This document shows positions 1-6,407 of a stretch of DNA of 10,605 nucleotides, in pieces. The stretch covers positions 1 through 10,605 of the forward strand of contig JAFUWR010000244.1 of the NCBI GenBank assembly GCA_017471125.1, written 5' to 3'. The notes below the pieces were generated by a model. It searched no databases. It was given only the letters and a program-made list of their open reading frames with translations, and was not told the origin of the DNA. Each line of letters starts with the position of its first letter. Position 1 is the first letter of the stretch. The stretch is from Clostridia bacterium (GTDB taxonomy: Bacteria; Bacillota; Clostridia; Christensenellales; Aristaeellaceae). A program made the position numbers and the translations under genes.

Positions 1-1
1 C

Positions 2-1486
2 GTGCTGGTGCGCCGCAAGGCGTTCGGCAACCTGCGGGAGAAGCTGGAGTTCATGTTTGAAAAGCCCAACATCTACCTGGTGCTGGAGAACGACGAGCAC
101 GCCGAGGGGCACTACATGCAGTACAAGCAGCTGCAGCTCCCGCTGCTGTGCCTCCAGCTCATCAACGCCCTGAACGGGCAGGAGATCATCTCCTCCGTCA
201 AGAAAAAGACCTTCGACCGCTCCCAGATCGTGCCGATGACCTTCGCCCGGGTGCTGGTGGTGGACGACAACACCACCAATTTGCAGGTGGCCCAGGGCCT
301 GATGGCCCCGTACAAGATGAAGATCGACGTGGCCACCAGCGGCTTCAAGGCCATCGAGCTGGTCAAGACCATCAAGTACGACGCCATCTTCATGGACCAC
401 ATGATGCCCGAGATGGACGGCATAGAGGCCACCCAGCACATCCGCGAGCTGAACGTGGACTACTGCAAGGTGGTGCCCATCATTGCCCTGACCGCCAACG
501 CCATGAGCGGGGCGCGGGAGCTGTTCTTGAACGCCGGGATGGACGACTTCGTGGCGAAGCCCATCGAGATGACGGAGCTGAACCGCGTGCTCAAGAAGTT
601 CGTGCTGCCCAAGGCCCCGGCGGGGTATTTGAAGGACATCGCGGCCCAGGAGCCCCAGAAGGATACGGCTTCCGAGACCGCCATGGGCTATGGCGGCGGG
701 ACCGCGGCGCTGTCCGGCGCGGACGCGCCCGTGATGCGGCAGCTATTGACCCAGAACAACATGCTGCTGAGCCAGAACATGCTGCTTTTGAAGCACCTGC
801 TGGGCGAGCCGATGGACGCGCCCGTCCAGCAAGCCGCCGCGCCCGCCGCGGAGGCCGCGCCCGAGCCGGAGCCGGAGGAGGAGCCGGAGGCGGACGAGGA
901 GCTCCACGACCACATCCCCGGCCTCAACATGCAGAAGTGCATCGAGAACTACGGCTCCGCCCACATCTACCACAACATCCTAAAGACCTACTACTTCGAC
1001 ATCAAGGCCCGGGAGCCGGAGCTGGAGGACCTTTACCGGGCGCGGGACATCAAGAACTTCACCATCTACGTCCACGCCATCAAGTCCGCCTCCCGGGGCG
1101 CGGGTGCGGACGAGCTGGGCGAGCTGGCCTTTCAATTGGAGAACGCCGGGAACCGGGGCGACTGGAGGACCATCGACGAGAATTATCCCGCCTTCCGGGA
1201 CGAGCTGCGCACCGTGATCGTCAACGTGGGGCGGTACGTGGAGAAGTACCTGGTGCAGAACCGCAAGGCCGAGAGCGTCGAGCGCCTGGACGCCTTCCCG
1301 GAGGAGGTCACGGCCCGCATCAAGGCCGCCTGCGAGGACATGGACTACCTGGCCGTGGAGGACATGCTGCGCGAGCTGGACAAGCACAAGTACGCCGACG
1401 CGCTGGAGACGAAGCTCCAGACGATGCTGTCCTGCTGCGCGGGTTTCGAGTACGACAAGCTGGAGGCGCTGGTGGCGGAGCTTTGA
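2..1486 (+). CDS. Hybrid sensor kinase/response regulator, C-terminal part (pseudo-receiver, receiver, HPt); 5' truncated
   Basis: Phosphorelay protein that enters the window already open, so the true start and any sensor or kinase core lie upstream. Numbering from the first codon seen, residues 1-70 resemble the end of a receiver that lost its conserved Lys-Pro (a Gln-Leu-Pro stands there). Residues 83-200 form an intact receiver: acidic pair D88-D89, phospho-acceptor D132 in FMDHMMPEMDG, T/A switch region, K186 in FVAKP. A Leu/Gln/Asn-rich helix and an Ala/Pro/Glu linker (about 245-300) lead to an HPt domain with phospho-histidine H358 in VHAIKSASR. A helical tail follows. The architecture is typical of hybrid histidine kinases with REC-REC-HPt tails. 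It ends 42 nt before an HD-GYP response regulator, its likely phosphorelay partner. No histidine kinase or ATPase domain is visible here, so calling it a kinase is inference. Confidence 0.9.
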   Translation: MLVRRKAFGNLREKLEFMFEKPNIYLVLENDEHAEGHYMQYKQLQLPLLCLQLINALNGQEIISSVKKKTFDRSQIVPMTFARVLVVDDNTTNLQVAQGLMAPYKMKIDVATSGFKAIELVKTIKYDAIFMDHMMPEMDGIEATQHIRELNVDYCKVVPIIALTANAMSGARELFLNAGMDDFVAKPIEMTELNRVLKKFVLPKAPAGYLKDIAAQEPQKDTASETAMGYGGGTAALSGADAPVMRQLLTQNNMLLSQNMLLLKHLLGEPMDAPVQQAAAPAAEAAPEPEPEEEPEADEELHDHIPGLNMQKCIENYGSAHIYHNILKTYYFDIKAREPELEDLYRARDIKNFTIYVHAIKSASRGAGADELGELAFQLENAGNRGDWRTIDENYPAFRDELRTVIVNVGRYVEKYLVQNRKAESVERLDAFPEEVTARIKAACEDMDYLAVEDMLRELDKHKYADALETKLQTMLSCCAGFEYDKLEALVAEL

Positions 1487-1528
1487 CGCCCCGCCCGCGC
1501 CCAACGACCACGCATTGGAAGGGATAAA

Positions 1529-2548
1529 ATGAAAGACCATACGATACTCGTCGTGGACGACAATCGGACCAACCTCCAGATCATCCGGGACGTGCTCGAG
1601 CCCCACTATACGCTCCAACTGGCCATCAGCGGCGAGATGGCGCTCAAGTTCATCGCCCGCAAGAAGCCCGACCTGATCCTGCTGGACCTGATGATGCCGG
1701 GGATGAACGGCAAGGAGTGCTTCCAGGAGATCCGCCGGGACCCCGACAATTCCCGCATCCCCGTCATCTTCCTGACCGCCAGCCAGGACGAGGACGTGGA
1801 GGTGGAGTGCCTGAACCTGGGCGCCAGCGACTTCATCACCAAGCCCATCGTGCCGGAGATACTGGAGCGCCGCATCGCAAAGACCCTCGAGCTTGAGGAT
1901 CTTCAAAAGAACCTCCAGGGCAAGATCATCGAAAAGACCCAGGAGATCGAGGTGCTGGCCCTCCAGGCCATCCGCGCCATCGTCCAGACCATCGAGGCCA
2001 AGGACGAGCTGACCCAGGGCCACTCCGTGCGCGTGGCCGGGTACAGCCGCGCCATCGCCGCCGAGCTGGGCTTCAACGAGAAGATGATCGGCCAGGTGTA
2101 CCAGACGGCGCTGCTGCACGACGTGGGCAAGATCGGCATCCCGGACTCCATCCTCAAGAAGAAGGGCCGCCTGACCCCGGAGGAGTACGACCAGATCAAG
2201 CAGCACACCACCATCGGGGCCAACATACTGGCCTCCATCTCCACCATCGCCTACCTCGAGGACGGCGCGCGCTACCACCACGAGCGCTACGACGGCAACG
2301 GCTATCCCCAGCGGCTCAAGGGGGACGACATCCCCATCATCGGCCGCATCATCGCCGTGGCCGACGTGTACGACGCGCTGGTCAGCCGCCGCCACTACAA
2401 GGAGGTCATGGACGATGCCTCCGCCCGCCACGAGCTGCTCTTCGGCGCGGGGACCCAGTTCGACCCGTACCTCGTGCGCATCTTCATCAAGCTGCTGGAT
2501 TCCGGCGCCATCGAGAAGATCAAGCACGAGACGGAGCTTCGACCTTGA
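1529..2548 (+). CDS. Response regulator with HD-GYP domain (predicted c-di-GMP phosphodiesterase)
   Basis: Two-domain cytoplasmic response regulator of 339 aa, the usual RpfG-like size. Receiver at residues 4-120: D10-D11, phospho-acceptor D53 in LLDLMMPGMNG, T83, K105 in ITKP. A charged signalling helix (about 121-145) leads to an HD-GYP domain (about 150-320) with H165, the HD pair H197-D198 in LLHDVGKIGIPD, H226, H250-H251-E252 and the GYP signature DGNGYP (255-260), then D279 in IAVADVYDAL. All expected metal-binding residues are present, so hydrolysis of c-di-GMP to pGpG or GMP is likely. The start is fixed by an AAGGG ribosome binding site at 1519-1523, 5 nt before the ATG. The gene sits between an HPt-bearing sensor protein and a diguanylate cyclase, which suggests phosphorylation-gated c-di-GMP breakdown. 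The family is certain; activity and partner are inferred. Confidence 0.96.
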   Translation: MKDHTILVVDDNRTNLQIIRDVLEPHYTLQLAISGEMALKFIARKKPDLILLDLMMPGMNGKECFQEIRRDPDNSRIPVIFLTASQDEDVEVECLNLGASDFITKPIVPEILERRIAKTLELEDLQKNLQGKIIEKTQEIEVLALQAIRAIVQTIEAKDELTQGHSVRVAGYSRAIAAELGFNEKMIGQVYQTALLHDVGKIGIPDSILKKKGRLTPEEYDQIKQHTTIGANILASISTIAYLEDGARYHHERYDGNGYPQRLKGDDIPIIGRIIAVADVYDALVSRRHYKEVMDDASARHELLFGAGTQFDPYLVRIFIKLLDSGAIEKIKHETELRP

Positions 2549-2577
2549 TCAATAAAGAAAACGTTGGGTGAAACGAA

Positions 2578-5367
2578 ATGAAACGCATATTCTGCCTTGC
2601 GCTGCTGATCGCGCTCATGGCGGGCCTCGCCTGCGCGTCGGCGGATGAAAAGGACCTCTACATCGACCGAAACGTACAAAAGATATTCACCTCCGAGGAC
2701 GGCCTGCTGTCCACCTCCACCCAGGCGGTGGCCCAGACCAGCGAGGGCTTCATTTGGATCGGCGGCTACGGCGGGCTGGTCCGCTACGACGGCAAGAGCT
2801 TCGAGACCTTCGCCTACAAGCGCATCACCCGCGTGTCCGACCTGGCCGCGGGCGCGGACGGGGCGCTGTGGATCGGCACGTCCGACAAGGGCCTGTTCAA
2901 GTACGAGCACAACGAGTTCACCTCCATCGAGGCCGACATATTGAGCGACGTGGAGTGCCTGGCCTTCGCCCCGGACGGCAGGCTGTATCTGGGCACCGAC
3001 TCGGGCCTGTGCGTGGTGGAGGACGACGCCGTGCGGGCGCTGGACATCCCGGGATTGCAGGACACCCGCGTGGTGGACCTGCTGTGCGCGGACGGCGCGG
3101 TGCTGTGTATCACCCGCGACGGCGAGCTGTTCGCCTATGACGGCGAAAACGTCCGGCAGGCCGCGGCGGGGGAGGGCGACGTGTTCCGCTCGGTGTGCGT
3201 GGACGCCGCCGGGGACGGCTACATGGCGGGCACCGCCGGCGACGAGGTGGTGTCCTTCGACGCGGACCTCAACGAGACGGGGCGGCTCCACATGGACGGC
3301 CTGTCCTGCATCAACGCGCTGCACTGCGACCCCAGCGGGGCGCTGTGGCTGTGCGCCGACAACGGCATCGCCATCTACGTGGACGACAGCGTGCGCATGC
3401 AGCATTTGCTGATGAACAATTCGGTGGACAAGATGATGGTGGACGCCGAGGGCAACTACTGGTTCGTGTCCTCCCGGCAGGGCGTGCTGGAGGTGTCCCG
3501 CAGCATGTTCGGCGACGTGAGCCGGTCGGCGGACCTGGACGACATGGTGGTCAACGCCATCCAGCGGGTGGGCGACACGCTCTACATCGGCCACGACGCG
3601 GGGCTTGCGACCATCAGCGCCACGGACTTCAACCAGACCCACGACCCGGCGCTGGACGGCCTGCAGGGGGTCCGCGTGCGGGCGCTGCTTGCGGATAAAA
3701 ACGACGACCTCTGGATCGGCACGATGAAGAAGGGCCTGTTCCGGTATTCCCAGGACGGCACGCTCGTCAACTACACCTCCGCCGAATATCCCGCGCTGCT
3801 GTCCGACAACGTGCGCTCCATCGTGGCGGCGGACGGCGGGGTGCTGGTCAGCACCGACGGCGGCGCGTACCGGGTGGGCGACAATGGGGTCGAGAACGTG
3901 TGCAACGACCCGGAGGCGCTGAACTTCCGCATACTGTGCGCGGTGCCCTTCGGGGACAAGCTGTGCCTGGGCACCGACGGCAACGGGCTTTACCTGTTGA
4001 AGGACGGCAATATCGTCCGGCGCGTCACCACCGAGGACGGCCTGAGCTCCAACGTCATCATGAAGGCGTATGTGAGCAAGCACTACGGCGGCGTGTGGCT
4101 GGTGACCGGCAACGACATCGACTTCCTGGACGTATCGGGCGATATCCGGTCCATCACCAACTTCCCGTCCACCAACAACCTGGACCTGCTGTTGATGGAC
4201 GACGGCGACGCCTGGGTGCTCACCGGCTGCGGCATCTACAAGACCACGGAGGCGTCCCTGTTGGAGGACGCGGAGCCGAAGTACCTCCAGTTCCGCCGGG
4301 CCGACGGCCTGCCCTACGAGGTCACGCCCAACGCCTACCAGTGCCGCACCGACGACATGCTCTACGTCTGCGGCTCCGGCGGCGTGTTCAGCCTGCGCAC
4401 GGACTTCGCCCAGTCCGAGACCGGCGCGTACCAGATGATCATCGACAGCCTGTCCGCCGACGGCGCGGTCATCTACCCGACCCCGGGCACGCCCTGCGAG
4501 ATCGGGGCCGACGTGAAGCGCGTCGACATCCACGCCGACGTGCTGACCTACCAGACCGGCAACCCGCTGGTGTTCTACTGCCTCGAGGGCTTCGACGACC
4601 ACGAGACCGTCCAGCGGCTGGCCGATTTGGGCGGCATCAGCTACACGAACCTGAACGGCGGCGACTACACCTTCCACTTCGGCGTGGTGGACGACGACAC
4701 CGGCAGGCCCGTGCAGGAGATCACGCTGCCCATCCACAAGCTGTTCCCCTGGTACCAGCGGCCCGCCGTGCGCATCGGCGCGATCCTGCTGGCTGTACTG
4801 CTGGTGGCGCTGCTGATCCTGTGGATCGTGCGCCGCCGCTCCCGCCGCATCAAGCACCAGCTCGAGCAGGAGTACGAGCAGAAGGAGAAGCAGCACTTGC
4901 AGCGCATCGCCTACACCGACTACCTGACGGGGCTCTACAACCGCAACTACCTGGACGTGTGGAACGCGCAGGCCCCCAGGGACGCGGACGGGCCGGTGTG
5001 CTACGTGTCCATCGACTTAAACAATTTGAAGGTCATCAACGACACCTACGGCCACAAGGACGGCGACCACCTGCTGTGCGCGATGGCCGGGCTGTTGAAG
5101 CAGCACTTCGCCGAGGAGCGCTTCGCGGTGCTCAGGACCGGCGGCGACGAGTTCCTGATCCTGGCCTGCGGCGTGGACGGCGAGACCATGCGCCAGCGCA
5201 TGGACGATATAGCAAAAGAAGCCAAGAATGTCTCCGTCCAAGACGTGCCGCTGACGTTCTCCTACGGCATCTGCGTGCAGGAGGCCGGGGCGTTCGACTT
5301 CGACGCGGGCCTCAAGGCGTCCGATCTTGAGATGCTCAAGCACAAGAACCGCTTCCACGGACGCTAA
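2578..5367 (+). CDS. Beta-propeller sensor diguanylate cyclase (Reg_prop, Y_Y_Y, TM, GGDEF)
   Basis: A 929-aa membrane sensor predicted to condense two GTP into c-di-GMP. A signal peptide (1-22, ending ASA) precedes an extracellular propeller with two-component-regulator repeats, for example WIGGYGGLVRYDG (60-72), WIGTSDKGLFKYE (98-110) and WIGTMKKGLFRY (from 379). A Y_Y_Y-like strand domain ends in LFPWYQRP just before one transmembrane helix (about 733-751). A charged coiled coil (752-778) leads to the GGDEF domain: DYLTGLYNR from 781, metal ligand D813 in DLNNLKVIND, and intact GGDEF at 855-859. The allosteric RxxD I-site expected five residues before GGDEF is absent. The layout resembles Bacteroidetes hybrid two-component sensors, but the output is a cyclase. 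The ATG lies 29 nt after the HD-GYP stop with a weak GGGTG site at 2566-2570, so it is probably co-transcribed. The ligand is unknown; carbohydrate is a guess from related sensors. Confidence 0.95.
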   Translation: MKRIFCLALLIALMAGLACASADEKDLYIDRNVQKIFTSEDGLLSTSTQAVAQTSEGFIWIGGYGGLVRYDGKSFETFAYKRITRVSDLAAGADGALWIGTSDKGLFKYEHNEFTSIEADILSDVECLAFAPDGRLYLGTDSGLCVVEDDAVRALDIPGLQDTRVVDLLCADGAVLCITRDGELFAYDGENVRQAAAGEGDVFRSVCVDAAGDGYMAGTAGDEVVSFDADLNETGRLHMDGLSCINALHCDPSGALWLCADNGIAIYVDDSVRMQHLLMNNSVDKMMVDAEGNYWFVSSRQGVLEVSRSMFGDVSRSADLDDMVVNAIQRVGDTLYIGHDAGLATISATDFNQTHDPALDGLQGVRVRALLADKNDDLWIGTMKKGLFRYSQDGTLVNYTSAEYPALLSDNVRSIVAADGGVLVSTDGGAYRVGDNGVENVCNDPEALNFRILCAVPFGDKLCLGTDGNGLYLLKDGNIVRRVTTEDGLSSNVIMKAYVSKHYGGVWLVTGNDIDFLDVSGDIRSITNFPSTNNLDLLLMDDGDAWVLTGCGIYKTTEASLLEDAEPKYLQFRRADGLPYEVTPNAYQCRTDDMLYVCGSGGVFSLRTDFAQSETGAYQMIIDSLSADGAVIYPTPGTPCEIGADVKRVDIHADVLTYQTGNPLVFYCLEGFDDHETVQRLADLGGISYTNLNGGDYTFHFGVVDDDTGRPVQEITLPIHKLFPWYQRPAVRIGAILLAVLLVALLILWIVRRRSRRIKHQLEQEYEQKEKQHLQRIAYTDYLTGLYNRNYLDVWNAQAPRDADGPVCYVSIDLNNLKVINDTYGHKDGDHLLCAMAGLLKQHFAEERFAVLRTGGDEFLILACGVDGETMRQRMDDIAKEAKNVSVQDVPLTFSYGICVQEAGAFDFDAGLKASDLEMLKHKNRFHGR

Positions 5368-5402
5368 AAAACGGAGCGCCTGCCACGATCGGCAGGCGCT
5401 CC
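5366..5402 (-). terminator. Intrinsic terminator of the minus-strand operon, overlapping the convergent gene's stop codon
   Basis: A perfect 12-bp GC-rich stem (arms 5373-5384 and 5391-5402, 6-nt loop) is followed on the minus strand by G and then six T (complement of 5366-5371). This is a textbook intrinsic terminator for the oxidoreductase gene ending at 5422. The U-tract overlaps the last two bases of the TAA stop (5365-5367) of the plus-strand cyclase. On the plus strand the same hairpin has an A-run before it and no T-run after it, so it should be weak or non-functional in that direction. Confidence 0.9.
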
Positions 5403-5421
5403 ATCGTCCTATATGGATGTA

Positions 5422-6384
5422 TCATCTCACGGCCTCGCCCTCGAACGCCATGCCCCACTGGCGGCGGATGGCGTAGAGCTGGCCCATCAGGGCGACGCTG
5501 TCCCCGGGCGTGTAGATGGGCGCGGCGTGCTCCCGGACGCACCGGGCGAACTCCCGCACCTCGTACTCGAAGCCGTTGACCTCGAAGGGGAGGTCGGTCG
5601 CCTCGCCGTTCACGACCAGCCGCTCGGCGCACTGGAAGTCGGGCAGCTCGATGACGCCATCGGTGCCCGTGACGACGGCGGTGCGCGGCAGCTCCTGCCC
5701 GATGGTCTGTATGGACTCGGCGGTCACGCCGCCGGGGTAGGCGAGGGTCAGGCGGCTGTACTCGTCGGTGCCGTAGTCGTTGATGCGCACCTCATCCGTG
5801 GCGATGGAGACGGGCTCCTGCCCGGTGACCCACTGGAGGAAGCCCAGGTTGTAGACGCCGATGTCCAACAGCGCCCCGCCGCCGAGGCCAGACGCGAACT
5901 TGCGGTCCTTCCGCGCGCCCTGGGCGACGAAGCCGTACTGCACCGTGATGCGCTTGAGCGTCCCGATGTCGCCCGCGTCGATGCGGCGGCGCAATTCCAT
6001 ATAGGCAGGCAGCATCCGCGTCCACAGGGCCTCCATGATGATAAGCCCCTTTTCAGACGCCATAGCGTACAGCGCCTTCGCCTGCTCCGGGTCGATGGTG
6101 AACGGCTTTTCGCACAGGACTTGCTTGCCCTGTTCCAGGCACAGCTTGCAGTTGTCGTAGTGCAGCGTGTTCGGGGTGGCGACGTAGATGGCCTCCACCT
6201 CGGGGTCGGCGGCCAGCGCTTCATAGGTGTCGTGGGCGCGGGGGACGCCGAACTGTTCGGCGAAGGCGCGGGCGCTCTCCGCGCTCCGGGAGCCCACGGC
6301 GACAAGCGTCTCCTCCGGCAGGGCGTTGATGGTCTGGGCGAACTTCTTCGCGATGGTGCCCGTGGCGAGTATGCCCCATTTCAT
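5422..6384 (-). CDS. Gfo/Idh/MocA family NAD(P)-dependent oxidoreductase
   Basis: A 320-aa cytosolic dehydrogenase. The N-terminal Rossmann fold starts at once with MKWGILATGTIA; the first Gly of the usual GxGxxA is Ala here, as also occurs in dihydrodiol-dehydrogenase-like members. The catalytic-site lysine is in CEKP (92-94). EALWTRMLPA and GGGALLDIGVYNLGFL are typical of the same branch. The substrate is probably a sugar, polyol or diol and cannot be named from sequence. I chose the ATG at 6384 because the family begins there and an AAAGGA site (6396-6401) lies 11 nt upstream. An upstream in-frame ATG at 6411 overlaps the stop of the preceding GGDEF gene as ATGA and would add nine residues; it has no clear ribosome binding site but could act by coupling. 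It is the last gene of the SGNH/GGDEF operon, which is followed by a strong terminator. Confidence 0.94.
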   Translation of the reverse strand: MKWGILATGTIAKKFAQTINALPEETLVAVGSRSAESARAFAEQFGVPRAHDTYEALAADPEVEAIYVATPNTLHYDNCKLCLEQGKQVLCEKPFTIDPEQAKALYAMASEKGLIIMEALWTRMLPAYMELRRRIDAGDIGTLKRITVQYGFVAQGARKDRKFASGLGGGALLDIGVYNLGFLQWVTGQEPVSIATDEVRINDYGTDEYSRLTLAYPGGVTAESIQTIGQELPRTAVVTGTDGVIELPDFQCAERLVVNGEATDLPFEVNGFEYEVREFARCVREHAAPIYTPGDSVALMGQLYAIRRQWGMAFEGEAVR

Positions 6385-6395
6385 AGGCGCGTCAT

Positions 6396-6401
6396 TCCTT
6401 T
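6396..6401 (-). promoter_or_regulatory. Ribosome binding site that favours the 6384 start of the oxidoreductase
   Basis: AAAGGA on the minus strand, 11 nt before the ATG at 6384. It lies inside the extra codons used if translation began at the upstream ATG (6411). The spacing is at the long end, so stop-coupled initiation at 6411 stays possible. Confidence 0.55.
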
Positions 6402-6407
6402 CTATCG

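Noticed and set aside
980..2527. Long open frame on the minus strand opposite the kinase fragment and HD-GYP gene
   Set aside because: It mirrors high-GC third positions of the real genes, has low-complexity Val/Leu/Asp/His-rich composition, and no recognisable family.
2578..2643. Lipoprotein signal for the propeller protein (Cys at residue 19)
   Set aside because: The residue three before the Cys is Gly, not Leu/Val/Ile, and an ASA signal-peptidase I site follows directly.
2395..4896. 833-codon open frame on the minus strand opposite the propeller gene
   Set aside because: Antisense shadow: His/Val/Ala/Gly-rich with no domain, while the plus strand encodes clear propeller repeats and GGDEF.
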